NCBI RefSeq assembly: GCF_003003035.1
Contig: NZ_PVTS01000002.1
Coordinates: forward strand, 186,001 to 250,000
From: Marinilabilia salmonicolor
Lineage (GTDB): Bacteria; Bacteroidota; Bacteroidia; Bacteroidales; Marinilabiliaceae
Length of the DNA: 64,000 bases
Reading direction: 5' to 3'
Shown here: piece by piece, positions 26,220 through 35,206 of the stretch
Layout of the letters: each line of letters starts with the position of its first letter
Numbering within the stretch: the stretch's first letter is position 1
The notes under the pieces: model-generated
Databases searched by the model: none
Told to the model about the DNA's origin: nothing
Seen by the model: the letters and a program-made list of their open reading frames with translations, nothing else
Translations under genes and position numbers: made by a program

Positions 26220-27218
26220 GTGAAGATAGGGAATTTACAACTGAGGGCTGAACCTTTGCTTCTGGCCCCGATGGAGGATGTTACCGACAGAATGTTCAGG
26301 GAACTGTGCAAACGGTATGGCGCCGATCTGATGTACACAGAATTTGTGTCATCGGATGCACTGGTGCGCGAAGTGGATAAGACACTAACAAAAATGGAAC
26401 TGAATGATGCAGAACGTCCTGTAGGCATCCAGATCTACGGCAAAGAGATTGATGCCATGGCAGAAGCAGCAAAGATTGCCGAGCAGGCCAATCCTGACAT
26501 CATCGACATCAACTTTGGCTGTCCGGTGAAAAAAATCGCTTCCAAAGGAGCCGGAGCCGGTATGTTGCGCGACATTCCCAAGATGATTGCTATTACCGAA
26601 GCCATCGTCAAAGCGGTAAAAACGCCTGTAACAGTTAAGACCCGTCTGGGGTGGGATGAGTCGTCGAAACACATTGTGGAAGTGGCCGAACGGCTCCAGG
26701 ACACCGGCATACAAGCACTTACCATTCACGGACGAACAAGAGCACAGATGTACACCGGAGAAGCTGACTGGACCCTGATTGGAGAGGTGAAAAACAATCC
26801 CAGAATGCACATTCCCATCATTGGAAACGGCGACATTACCTCACCTCAAAAAGCACGCAGATACCTGGATACTTATGGCGTGGATGCTCTGATGGTTGGA
26901 CGTCCGTCCATAGGCCGTCCATGGATTTTTAAAGAAATCCGTCACTTTCTTGACACGGGAAAATTATTGCCCGCCCCTACAATGGCAGAACATGTGGAGA
27001 TGATTCGTGAGCAGGTAAATATGTCGGTGAAATGGCTGGGCGAAAGACGAGGCATCCTGCATTCGAGACGTCACCTGGCAGTGACCTTTAAAGGTCTGGA
27101 AAACTTCAGACCCCTGAAGATAAAAATGTTGCGGACAGAACACATTGAAGAACTCAACGAAATACTGAGTGAGATTGCTTTGAAATGGGCCAATTACTCC
27201 TCCCCCTGCTCCGAATAG
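26220..27218 (+). CDS. dusB: tRNA-dihydrouridine synthase
   Basis: 332 aa from the GTG at 26220; the family begins at this point (VKIGNLQL...LLLAPMEDVTDRMFR). FMN TIM-barrel enzyme reducing uridine in the D-loop of tRNAs. Catalytic Cys is in INFGCPVKKI (Cys101), with KTRLGWDES and IPIIGNGDI for substrate and FMN contacts and the C-terminal helical domain. The 3' end overlaps the convergent permease gene by 25 bp. Confidence 0.94.
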   Translation: MKIGNLQLRAEPLLLAPMEDVTDRMFRELCKRYGADLMYTEFVSSDALVREVDKTLTKMELNDAERPVGIQIYGKEIDAMAEAAKIAEQANPDIIDINFGCPVKKIASKGAGAGMLRDIPKMIAITEAIVKAVKTPVTVKTRLGWDESSKHIVEVAERLQDTGIQALTIHGRTRAQMYTGEADWTLIGEVKNNPRMHIPIIGNGDITSPQKARRYLDTYGVDALMVGRPSIGRPWIFKEIRHFLDTGKLLPAPTMAEHVEMIREQVNMSVKWLGERRGILHSRRHLAVTFKGLENFRPLKIKMLRTEHIEELNEILSEIALKWANYSSPCSE

Positions 27219-28432
27219 TAGCGACGAACAATCACCCTTACGGGATACCAGGCGGCCAGAAATCCAATGGCTGAGACACTCACATAAACCAGCACCATAT
27301 CTGTCCATTGCAGTGCCACAGGATAGGCATCCACCACAAAGGTGCCGCCACCACCAAAACGTAACAAACCGTATTGTTGCTGAATCCAAACCAGTAAAGC
27401 ACCGAGAAGGACTCCGGCGGTAACCCCGGCCAGAGATATCAACCATCCCTCAATGAGAAACACACGGTTGATTAAAGTTCTTCCGGCTCCCATACTGCGG
27501 AGCGTTCCGATACTTTCCCGTTTCTCAAAAATCAGCAGTGACAAAGTTCCGATTACATTAAAAAGAGCAATCACCAGGATAAAAAGTAAAATCAAATAGG
27601 CCATCAGTTTCTCTACCCGCATCAACTTGTAAAAAGTGGCATGCTGTTCATGCTGATCCTGCACTAAAAATCCGGCGCCGAGAAGCTCTTCCAAACGCCG
27701 TTTTAAATCATCGGCATCCACCCCCTGCTTTAAAGAAATTCCCAGTGACGACACTACCCCGTCACTATACTCAAACAGGCTGCGTGCCTGTCCAATATTG
27801 ACAATCAGATATCGCGAGTCATAATCAAGCTGTTGGACTGCAAACATTCCTGATGGATGAATATACTCCTTTCGAAACGACAAATCCGGACGCATCAGAT
27901 TGATCTGTCCGGTACGCCGGGGAACATACATCACCAATGGTTTAACAAAGTTGAGTCGCAAACCAAGCTGGTCGGCCAACACATAACCAATGACACCAAA
28001 GTTTTGCATCCCCTCCTGCAGTTTGTATTCTCCCTCAATGATAATTGAATCAATACCCGACACTTCAGCAAAATTGTCATCCACTCCCATGATCATGGCC
28101 GGCACCTGACGGCTCCCGGAGCGCAGCAAAGCCTGACTCTCCAACACCTGCGAAACAGCAGAAACCTCTTCCATCTGCACAATTTGCTGATAAGGAATAG
28201 AATCCAGGTAAAAAACCTTGCCCTGATCAGGTGATATCTTCAATTCCGGATCAAAAGAGCCATAAAGTGACCCGATAAGTCCGTGAAGTCCGTTGAAAAC
28301 TGCCAGCACAACAATCAGGGCCAAAGAGCCCACCAAAACCCCTGTCACCGAAATCATAGAGATCACATTGATGACATTTTGAGATTTTTTGGCAAACAAA
28401 TACCTCAGTGCTATATGGAGAGCCAGCTTCAT
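27194..28432 (-). CDS. ABC transporter permease, LolC/LolE-like (FtsX family)
   Basis: 412 aa. One N-terminal membrane helix (about 20-45, VISMISVTGVLVGSLALIVVLAVFNGL), a periplasmic MacB_PCD-like domain (about 50-265), then three helices with the FtsX core (EKRESIGTLRSMGAGRTLI, then LLGALLVWIQQQYG...). This matches LolC/E, the inner-membrane half of the lipoprotein-release machine. In Bacteroidota such genes often lie near rbfA, as here. The ATPase (LolD) is not in the window. Confidence 0.87.
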   Translation of the reverse strand: MKLALHIALRYLFAKKSQNVINVISMISVTGVLVGSLALIVVLAVFNGLHGLIGSLYGSFDPELKISPDQGKVFYLDSIPYQQIVQMEEVSAVSQVLESQALLRSGSRQVPAMIMGVDDNFAEVSGIDSIIIEGEYKLQEGMQNFGVIGYVLADQLGLRLNFVKPLVMYVPRRTGQINLMRPDLSFRKEYIHPSGMFAVQQLDYDSRYLIVNIGQARSLFEYSDGVVSSLGISLKQGVDADDLKRRLEELLGAGFLVQDQHEQHATFYKLMRVEKLMAYLILLFILVIALFNVIGTLSLLIFEKRESIGTLRSMGAGRTLINRVFLIEGWLISLAGVTAGVLLGALLVWIQQQYGLLRFGGGGTFVVDAYPVALQWTDMVLVYVSVSAIGFLAAWYPVRVIVRRYYSEQGEE

Positions 28433-28644
28433 TCGATTAAAAATTACCTGAATTAGTGTTTGTCTATAAAGTCCAATTTCTACGTTGTTGCTCTAAATCT
28501 AAATCCTTAAATACATTAGTATTCTGCAGTTTATATTTTTCACACGCCTTGAATTTGAACTTTCTAATTCAAACACGTGAAAAACATTTAGTTTATGGAC
28601 AGAGACGAATTATTGGTTCCCGGCTTCGCATCAGGAACCATATT

Positions 28645-29475
28645 CTACTTTTGCATCGGTCTGTATGCCTTTACAATCAAACCCGTTCCCTCTTTGTGTT
28701 GCATGGAAACATCCATAAGATTCAACAATGCGGCAAGAGGCCAGACTGCCAAATAATAAAAGGGTAGCAACACAAAAAAGAGTCTGCTTTTATTGAGCAT
28801 GGTAATGGGAAACTTCATGGAAAGTAACCAGGAGATATGCCCCGGCTTCCCATAGGAGTACCGGCAATCAATATCTGAGAAGCCGGCCTCTTCCAGCTTT
28901 TCATGAATATCCTCCATGTTGTATCCGTCGCGCACATGTTCATCAATAAATCCGGAGATACCTTCCTCTCCATGTTCATGTGCATCAGAGCCTCCCTTGT
29001 CGGATGGAGTGGAAATCAACAACATTCCACCCGGTGCCATACTACTGAAAAAATTATGAAAAACTTTACGGTCTTCTTCAATATGCTCCATCACATCAAC
29101 CGACAATATCAGGTCGTACGATTCAGGCTCATTGAACCGGGTAAGATCAGCGATTTTAAAAGTAACGTTGTCACCCTTCCCGAGTTTATCAAAAAACCGG
29201 TTGCAATCGGCCACCTGTTCTTCTTTCACATCCACTCCCAAGATCTGATAACCGGCTCCCAGTCGCGACAAAGACCAGGTATATTGCCCAAATCCGGAAC
29301 CAGCATCCAGGATGGCTGCCCCACGGCCCTGCCTGGAAGCCCATTTTTTTAATTCACGCCGGATATACCACGAACGCAAAAGCAACAAATTCAAGAGTCT
29401 GTAAAACAACACCCTGAATCCGGGTGTAGCGTTAAAAACACGTCCCAGCGAACGTTTTATAGGATCATACTGCAT
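28645..29475 (-). CDS. Class I SAM-dependent methyltransferase
   Basis: 276 aa. Motif I AILDAGSGFGQYTWSLSR (SAM-binding), motif II SYDLILSVDVMEHIEED, motif III GGMLLISTPSD, all of the Methyltransf_11/23 type. The C-terminus has a hydrophobic stretch (LFFVLLPFYYLAVWPLAALLNLM) that may bind the membrane, pointing to a lipid or quinone-like substrate, as an inference. It follows rbfA by 27 bp. Confidence 0.85.
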   Translation of the reverse strand: MQYDPIKRSLGRVFNATPGFRVLFYRLLNLLLLRSWYIRRELKKWASRQGRGAAILDAGSGFGQYTWSLSRLGAGYQILGVDVKEEQVADCNRFFDKLGKGDNVTFKIADLTRFNEPESYDLILSVDVMEHIEEDRKVFHNFFSSMAPGGMLLISTPSDKGGSDAHEHGEEGISGFIDEHVRDGYNMEDIHEKLEEAGFSDIDCRYSYGKPGHISWLLSMKFPITMLNKSRLFFVLLPFYYLAVWPLAALLNLMDVSMQHKEGTGLIVKAYRPMQK

Positions 29476-29502
29476 AACTTACTTCCAAGATTTAAGCACC
29501 TG

Positions 29503-29841
29503 CTATTCCTGCAACAACCTGTCAATATTGTCGATATAGTCCAGGCTGTCATCAATAAAGAATTCCAATTCCGGAATAACCCTCAACTGTTTGCCTGCTC
29601 TCTTCCCCAGAGCAAATCTTATTTGCGATGCATGCTCCTTAATTTTTTCGTACACCTCCTGTTTCCGATCGGTGGGGAAAATGCTCAGATACACTCTGGC
29701 AAGGCCCAGATCGGGTGTAACCCTCACCACGGTCACCGACACAAGAGCACCTGCAGTAACCTCCTTTACTTCACGCTGAAACATCTCACTCATATCCTTC
29801 TGAATGAGTCTTCCTATCTTCTTTTGACGAGTACTGTCCAT
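29503..29841 (-). CDS. rbfA: 30S ribosome-binding factor A
   Basis: 112 aa, normal length. KH-type fold: MDSTRQKKIGRLIQKDMSEMFQRE, central VSVTVVRVTPDLGLARVYLSIFP, and C-terminal LRVIPELEFFIDDSLDYIDNIDRLL. It assists late 16S rRNA processing. The glycosyltransferase gene lies 24 bp upstream and the methyltransferase 27 bp downstream, so a mixed operon is likely. Confidence 0.94.
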   Translation of the reverse strand: MDSTRQKKIGRLIQKDMSEMFQREVKEVTAGALVSVTVVRVTPDLGLARVYLSIFPTDRKQEVYEKIKEHASQIRFALGKRAGKQLRVIPELEFFIDDSLDYIDNIDRLLQE

Positions 29842-29865
29842 GATTTTTTATTTTAATGCACGAAG

Positions 29866-30915
29866 TTAGGCAAAATTATGCAAACACATTTCCAACTCTT
29901 CAACCATCCGTTCCGGATCAAAAAGTGCGGAAACAGTTTCCTGCCCGTTACGCCCACAGGTGCGCAATTCTTCGGGATGCATAGATTTAAGTCCTTCCAG
30001 TCTGTCAGCGATAGCTTCAATGCGCCGGTCAACCAAAAAACCGTTCGTTCCATCCTTAATAAATTCCGCAGCACCACCCGCATCGGTGGTAAGCACGGGC
30101 ACCCCGGCTGCCATTGCCTCAATAAGGGCATTACTGATGCCTTCATTGGCAGAAAAAAGACAAAACAGGGAGGCTTTTCTCAGCCATGGACCGGGATCTG
30201 AAAAACCCTCCATCGAAACAATTTTCTGCAAACCACAATCCCGGATTTGCTTTTTCAGGGCCTCTTCTTCCCTGCCTTTACCCAAAACATGAACTTTCAT
30301 ATCTGACAGCCTCTCTTCAGGCATCTGTGCCAGCGCCCGAATAAGCAGATGAAATCCTTTTCGGCGGGTAAGCATTCCGGTGGAAACTATGGTAAACGGA
30401 TTATTTGATATTGAAGAGGCCGGTGCTTGTTTCAATCCCGGCATTCCGTTGTAGATCACTCTCACGGGATGATTCTGCATCCAGGAGTACCTCATCAGTT
30501 CCTTCTTTATTTTATGTGCATTGACAATAATTCCATCATTGAGCCGACCATAGACCCATCTGTGCCACAAAGGCCACCTCATTTTCCGTACAATCCCAAG
30601 TCTCAAAAAGTGCCTGATTCCCTGCCGTCTTGCTCCCAGACCACCCAAAATGTACTCCTTCTTTTTAGTAGAAACAATAACATCAATCCCATAAGCAGAA
30701 ACAATCTGTTCTATTTTTCGTCCGGAGCTCCGATCAAAAGCAGATCTAAAGGGTGCTGAAAAAAACGGAATGTCAGTGTCAAAACGCCCTTTCAGGTATT
30801 GATCTTTTCCCAAAAAAAACACATTGTGCCGTTTTTTAAGTCCGGTCATGGCAATGGAAATCCATTTCTCATTTCCACCCCATACTTTGGAAGAACAGAT
30901 GAAAAGTACCTTCAT
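29866..30915 (-). CDS. GT4-family glycosyltransferase
   Basis: 349 aa, GT-B fold. The C-terminal domain has STGMLTRRKGFHLLIRAL and the GT4 E-x7-E signature NEGISNALIEAMAAGVPVLTT. It is expected to transfer a sugar from an activated donor to a surface polysaccharide or lipid; acceptor unknown. It stands upstream of rbfA in the same direction, with no other glycan genes close by. Confidence 0.87.
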   Translation of the reverse strand: MKVLFICSSKVWGGNEKWISIAMTGLKKRHNVFFLGKDQYLKGRFDTDIPFFSAPFRSAFDRSSGRKIEQIVSAYGIDVIVSTKKKEYILGGLGARRQGIRHFLRLGIVRKMRWPLWHRWVYGRLNDGIIVNAHKIKKELMRYSWMQNHPVRVIYNGMPGLKQAPASSISNNPFTIVSTGMLTRRKGFHLLIRALAQMPEERLSDMKVHVLGKGREEEALKKQIRDCGLQKIVSMEGFSDPGPWLRKASLFCLFSANEGISNALIEAMAAGVPVLTTDAGGAAEFIKDGTNGFLVDRRIEAIADRLEGLKSMHPEELRTCGRNGQETVSALFDPERMVEELEMCLHNFA

Positions 30916-30970
30916 TGGTATTATATTTTTTTATATCTTGCAAATCAAGAACTTAAAAATCCTGATATCC

Positions 30971-31777
30971 ATGAGAAAAATAACTGCCTTTCTGCTTTCA
31001 ATTGCCGGAACTGCTGTTTCGGCTGTAGCCCGAATGCTTTCAGATTCCGAACAGAAAGAATCAACATCCGCTCCTGAAACCGCCCTTTCACCGAAAAAAC
31101 CAACAGAATCTTCAGAAAACGGTAAAGAGTTGTACAAAACAGCCGGCATAAAAAAAGCTGAAGTCAAACAACTCACCAACAATGCCCCTCTTACCATTCC
31201 CGGATTTATTACAGGATCGGCCTCCGTCAGACCACACGAACACGACAAATACAATGTGGATATTCTGGATACACATGAAAAGGTCATAGGGCACATCGAA
31301 AAAAACAGACGCCTGTGCAACTCTCTGGAAGAATGGAACAGAGGCACTGTTTTCACCTTTGTAAAGGTAACAGAATCCAATGAAACAGAAACAAGTTCAG
31401 GAACTGCTTTTATTCCGGCAGGATTGGCTACAAAAGAAATCAATAACCTAAGAGAGGTATTTGAAAAACTCTCCATTCGCAATAAGATACTCTCCAATGA
31501 GAATATTCACTCAGCTGATTATCTGAAGATTCTGGACGACCACAAACAAATTTCCCGAACGCTTGCCGGGCTGAACATCACTGACCTTATAGATATCTCC
31601 CTGTCTAAAAGACTGATTCCGACACTCTCCAAACAACTGGAGGACCAACAAGACTGGGCCGGTCTTCTAAAGCTGGAAAAACACAGCGACCTGATTGATG
31701 AACTTAGCAAAAGATTTGCAGGAACCACTTACCGGAGAATCAGCAAAGCCAAAAAAAATACCGGGCAGAAAATCTGA
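30971..31777 (+). CDS. Protein of unknown function with a possible HIRAN-like segment, 268 aa
   Basis: Start taken at MRKITAFLLS (30971); the open frame continues upstream to 30824 but crosses the divergent glycosyltransferase gene. Residues 5-25 are hydrophobic and could be a membrane anchor or signal; 26-55 are Ser/Lys/Glu-rich. Residues about 75-130 (IPGFITGSASVRPHEHDKYNVDILDTHEKVIGHIEKNRRL) recall HIRAN domains, which bind DNA ends, but the match is weak. The remainder is helical. No known neighbour function; it ends with its own terminator. Confidence 0.6.
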   Translation: MRKITAFLLSIAGTAVSAVARMLSDSEQKESTSAPETALSPKKPTESSENGKELYKTAGIKKAEVKQLTNNAPLTIPGFITGSASVRPHEHDKYNVDILDTHEKVIGHIEKNRRLCNSLEEWNRGTVFTFVKVTESNETETSSGTAFIPAGLATKEINNLREVFEKLSIRNKILSNENIHSADYLKILDDHKQISRTLAGLNITDLIDISLSKRLIPTLSKQLEDQQDWAGLLKLEKHSDLIDELSKRFAGTTYRRISKAKKNTGQKI

Positions 31778-31797
31778 CCCGGTAAACGGTTTGTTTT
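31759..31797 (+). terminator. Terminator after the 268-aa gene
   Basis: TACCGGG-CAGA, loop AAA, TCTG-a-CCCGGTA (one bulged base), then a T-rich stretch ending GTTTTTG. The left arm is within the last codons of the gene. Confidence 0.75.
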
Positions 31798-31805
31798 TGT
31801 ACAAT

Positions 31806-31905
31806 AGATCGTTAGATTTTTATAAGTTGGAGGTTGGTGACTAACAGGCAGAAGTTTAAGAGGCAGAAGGCAGAAGAAAAAACCTTGCCCCAAAAGCCAT
31901 CTTTC
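31806..31905 (+). repeat. Intergenic repeat, module 1 (copy A)
   Basis: Begins AGATCGTTAGATTT and ends AAAAGCCATCTTTC. A clearly related copy (D) lies at 55772-55867 with the same start, an internal 'ACAGGCAGAA' and the same end. Contains AGGCAGA heptamers. Directly joined to module 2 (copy A). Confidence 0.8.
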
Positions 31906-31910
31906 ATCCG

Positions 31911-31999
31911 TATAAAATTTATTAATTAAGGTCGGATGGAACTCGCATGCAAAAATTTATACATGTTTTTTTGAGGCAATCGTTGCCATGCTCGTTTCA
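31911..31999 (+). repeat. Intergenic repeat, module 2 (copy A)
   Basis: TATAAAATTT ... AAGGTCGGATGGAACTCGCATG ... CATGCTCGTTTCA. Related copies lie at 48769-48858 (B) and 57951-58010 (C). Outer arms GGAAC/GTTTC and GCATG/CATGC pair to form a stem. Confidence 0.8.
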
Positions 32000-32018
32000 A
32001 CATTCAAAAGAAATATTG

Positions 32019-32735
32019 TCAGGATACCATATCACTGAAGATCTCCACACAAACATCTCTCTCCACTTTGCTGGTAAGTTTTCGGACCACATTATTGAGA
32101 TTGTGTACCACATAGCCCAGCTCTTCAGAGGGTGCAGACTGATACAAACGATCGGTAATCCAGTAAAGTGAACGAAGGGAACCTTCCAGCAGCGGCCGGG
32201 TTTCTCTTACCGAAATATCTTTAAAAGCACCAATTTTTTTCTCATCGCTCAGGTCGTCAAACTCGTTCTGAGCCCTTACCAGTTCATCAAACCAGTCGGC
32301 CGCCCCAAGTCGGGCAATCATCTCATAATGGTTGTGCCTAAGTTCCCTGATCAGTGCCGGAAGTCCGGTTGACTGTCGCTGGTAACCATCGCTTTTAGTA
32401 TGCCAGGCATGTTGCTGCAAAACAGCGAGCAACTCCGTTCCCAGCATGCTGTGTTTCTTCGATGCCCGGTGACACGATGCTTCCACAAATCTGTAAAACG
32501 CAATGTATGCCTCATCCCGCTTACTTGCCTGGAGGGTTTTTCGCTCCATCACACAACTGATTACTCTTCTTTGAAAGGTCTGTTCGTAGCTGGCGAGACT
32601 TTCTCTCACATCTTCCACAAAAGTCATGAGTTCGCCCTTATTTACCGGACAATGGTCATAGATCTGCAGGGTCACTTTGGCAAGATCGTAAAGATCGAAG
32701 GAAAGGAGCTGGGAAAAGTTTAAAGACTTTAGCAT
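32019..32735 (-). CDS. Helical protein of unknown function (possibly DUF6261), 238 aa
   Basis: Start set at MLKSLNFSQL (32735); an in-frame ATG at 32789 would add a poorly conserved-looking segment. The chain is all helical, without signal peptide, and begins 'SLNFSQLLSFDLYDLAKVTLQIY', like the ~240-residue Bacteroidota family I recall as DUF6261, which begins with a short conserved 'l....l.n.eh..f' segment. Family assignment is tentative; function unknown. Several-copy presence in genomes has been my impression of that family. Confidence 0.6.
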   Translation of the reverse strand: MLKSLNFSQLLSFDLYDLAKVTLQIYDHCPVNKGELMTFVEDVRESLASYEQTFQRRVISCVMERKTLQASKRDEAYIAFYRFVEASCHRASKKHSMLGTELLAVLQQHAWHTKSDGYQRQSTGLPALIRELRHNHYEMIARLGAADWFDELVRAQNEFDDLSDEKKIGAFKDISVRETRPLLEGSLRSLYWITDRLYQSAPSEELGYVVHNLNNVVRKLTSKVERDVCVEIFSDMVS

Positions 32736-33129
32736 AACACTATAAGGGTTTAGGAGTTGGAAAACTCTCTGATAAACATAAAATAGCAATCCGGTTTCCC
32801 GGACTGTTGCATCTGTCAGAGTGCTTATTCTTACATATATTTTACGGACGATTCATCGCAAAGGTTTCAAAAAACCTGTTGAAACGAGCATGATATTTTT
32901 TTAAACATAAATATCACCAGATAATATGTTTAAAATAATGTTTTTGCGTTTTTTAAGGCCGAAGGTCTTTAAGAAAATTGAAACTCCCTCCCCCCCACTC
33001 ATTATTGGTCGCGACGCGACCAATAATGAGTGGGGGGCATGAGGAATACCTCAAAACCCAGGGCGTTGCCCTGGGCTGTTGCTCTCAGGCATTCAGCCTG
33101 TTTACATCCAATATATCTTATGTATAAGG
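32736..33129. other. Intergenic region rich in hairpins
   Basis: 394 bp without a credible gene. Contains the hairpin cluster at 32955-33100 described separately; otherwise A/T-rich. Confidence 0.7.
32955..33100. repeat. Cluster of five hairpins including a perfect 22-bp inverted repeat
   Basis: In order: AAGGCC/GGTCTT (32955-32969); perfect 22-nt arms 32991-33012 and 33016-33037 with a GAC loop; TGAGG-AATA-CCTCA (33040-33053); CCCAGGGC-GTT-GCCCTGGG (33057-33075, followed on the minus strand by TTTT and thus a likely dgt terminator); CAGGC-ATTCA-GCCTG (33086-33100). No ORF is present. Confidence 0.88.
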
Positions 33130-34458
33130 TTAAATGTTTCCGGAAATTCCGGTCCCCTGAATCTTACGGAATAAATCCAGCGCATAAACATCCGTCATTC
33201 CGGAAATAAAATCAATGACCGTTTGTACCCGGTGATGCACAGGGGCACTTTCCGAAACTTTATATTGTTCAGGAATAAAAGGGAGTAGCAGACGTGAATA
33301 GTAGTGTTTGGGTTCCAGCACTGCTTTGATAAACTCATCAAGCAGAGTACCCAGAATCCGAAAACCGGCAATTTCAATCTCCACCACAGAAGGATGCCGG
33401 TAAATACGCTCGAACCCCACGCGGGCACACTCTTTCATGGCAACATCCATATTGCCCGACAATTTATCGGTAAGAGCCCCGCTAAAGGTCCCATCCAGAA
33501 TGCTGTCGTGATGTTTAATAAAAATTTCGGAACAGGCCCCCACCAGCTTACCAATGACTCCGGCTCTGAGGTAGGCAATCTTTTCATTGGTATCAGTGAC
33601 TTCACGATAGACCTCTTCTATTCTCTTTAGATGTTCTTTATCCTCCACCGGATCATAAAAAGCCATCAGGAGATCCATGGTCTCCGGAGTGGACAAAATC
33701 CCCAGCTTGTGGGCGTCTTCAATATCCATCAGCTGATAGCAAATATCATCGGCGGCTTCCACCAGATAAACCAGCGGATGACGTGCAAAAATACCCGGAG
33801 AGGTCTCTTTCAGTCCCAACTCGGCAGCAATGTCCAGAAAAACTTCCTTTTCACTCTGAAAGAAACCATACTTTTTCAGATCCCTGTTCCCCGAAGCATA
33901 AGGATACTTAACAATGGATGCCACAGAGGTATAAGTCATGGCAAACCCTCCGGTACGCCGTCCGGAAAACTTATGTGTCAACACTCTCAGGGCATTGGCA
34001 TTCCCTTCAAAATCGACAAAATCGTTCCAAACAGCCGGGGAATGAATCATGGATTCCAGATAACGCCCGTTTCCATGCCTGAAAAAATCAGAAATGGCTT
34101 TTTCTCCCGAATGACCAAAGGGCGGATTACCCATGTCGTGTGCTAGACAAGCAGCCGCAACAACAGAACCCAGTTCCTGAGCCAATGGCAGTTCATCCCC
34201 ATAGATTGAAAAAAGATACTTTGAAATATTGTTTCCCAGCGAGCGCCCGACGCTGGCAACCTCAAGACTGTGGGTCAACCGGTTGTGCACAAACACACTT
34301 CCTGGCAATGGAAACACCTGTGTTTTGTCCTGTAAACGCCTGAACGGCGAGGAGAATATCAGTCTGTCATAATCGCGCTGAAACTGCGTACGATCATGAG
34401 AACTCACACCCGAAGAAGTTCCGGTGCGCTTTGTGGATAAAAGTTGTTTCCAATCCAT
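33130..34458 (-). CDS. dgt: Deoxyguanosinetriphosphate triphosphohydrolase-like protein
   Basis: 442 aa HD-domain enzyme that hydrolyses dNTPs to deoxynucleoside and triphosphate. HD motif residues: His63 in NRLTHSLEV, His-Asp 107-108 in CLAHDMGNPPFGHSGE, and a later Asp in YLVEAADDICY. N-terminal FSSPFRRLQDKTQVFPLP is the dGTPase signature. Length (442) falls in the bacterial type-I/II range. It lies 12 bp after the YgjP-like gene and is probably co-transcribed with it. Confidence 0.93.
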   Translation of the reverse strand: MDWKQLLSTKRTGTSSGVSSHDRTQFQRDYDRLIFSSPFRRLQDKTQVFPLPGSVFVHNRLTHSLEVASVGRSLGNNISKYLFSIYGDELPLAQELGSVVAAACLAHDMGNPPFGHSGEKAISDFFRHGNGRYLESMIHSPAVWNDFVDFEGNANALRVLTHKFSGRRTGGFAMTYTSVASIVKYPYASGNRDLKKYGFFQSEKEVFLDIAAELGLKETSPGIFARHPLVYLVEAADDICYQLMDIEDAHKLGILSTPETMDLLMAFYDPVEDKEHLKRIEEVYREVTDTNEKIAYLRAGVIGKLVGACSEIFIKHHDSILDGTFSGALTDKLSGNMDVAMKECARVGFERIYRHPSVVEIEIAGFRILGTLLDEFIKAVLEPKHYYSRLLLPFIPEQYKVSESAPVHHRVQTVIDFISGMTDVYALDLFRKIQGTGISGNI

Positions 34459-34470
34459 GAGCCTTCCTGT

Positions 34471-35199
34471 TCAATATATGGTTGTGCGATACTTTTTCAT
34501 CTCTGCGGCCAGCGAACGGGCTTTCCCGCCGGTCACCCGATCCAGCAACTGCCAGAAACCGGGACCATGGTTCTTTTCCCTGGTGTGACACAATTCATGC
34601 AGCACCACATAATCTATCAGGTGCTGTGGCAGACGCATCAATTGCAAATTGAGATTGATGTTATTCACGGAAGAACAACTCCCCCACCTGGATTTCAGAT
34701 TCTTAATAAATACTTTGTTCACTTTAAACCCGTGCAATCCGGCAAAATGCCTGACTCTTCCGGGCAACATCGTCTTTGCTTCAATTCGAAGCCCTTCCTC
34801 TATCCCCTGACGGATTGCCGCCTGAACTCTTTCATCCTCCACCTTCATAAAAGAAGGGTATGCAACCCGCAGAACACCTCCATGCAAAGTCATACGCAAC
34901 TGATCACTGTGATGGCTTTGGATACGAAGCTCAAAAGTGCGGGTGCGAAACTTCGTATCTTCATTAAAGACGGTCTTCATATTCTCATGCGCAGCCATTT
35001 GTGCCTGATTCTGCTGAATCCAGGAACGCTTCTCCTCCACAAACGACAAAGCCTTTTTGATGGAGTACCCCGGAGGAAACAGAACTGATACCCCCTCAAA
35101 AGGCTTTAGCCTGATGGAAAGCCGTTTGCACCGGGCATCACTTTTAAAAAGTACGGGTCCGATGCCCTCTATATCTACCAATGATGTTTTTACCGACAT
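34471..35199 (-). CDS. YgjP-type metallopeptidase (M48-like, DUF45)
   Basis: 242 aa. Zinc motif HELCH (201-205) with His211 in REKNHGPGFW, and the family segment KSRWGSCSS (169-177) and LMRLPQHLIDYVVLHELCH. An upstream frame extends to 35298, but the promoter box at 35207-35214 makes the ATG at 35199 (MSVKTSLVDIEGIG) the real start. YgjP-like proteins are predicted peptidases often linked to restriction or DNA metabolism. It leads an operon with dgt. Confidence 0.9.
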   Translation of the reverse strand: MSVKTSLVDIEGIGPVLFKSDARCKRLSIRLKPFEGVSVLFPPGYSIKKALSFVEEKRSWIQQNQAQMAAHENMKTVFNEDTKFRTRTFELRIQSHHSDQLRMTLHGGVLRVAYPSFMKVEDERVQAAIRQGIEEGLRIEAKTMLPGRVRHFAGLHGFKVNKVFIKNLKSRWGSCSSVNNINLNLQLMRLPQHLIDYVVLHELCHTREKNHGPGFWQLLDRVTGGKARSLAAEMKKYRTTIY

Positions 35200-35206
35200 A
35201 ATAACA

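Noticed and set aside
27194-27218. Frameshift or assembly error at the dusB/permease overlap
   Set aside because: Both proteins end normally; a 25-bp convergent 3' overlap is compatible with two intact genes.
31947-32171. 74-aa plus-strand frame through repeat copy A
   Set aside because: It lies within the repeat and then antisense to the DUF6261-like gene; no family features.
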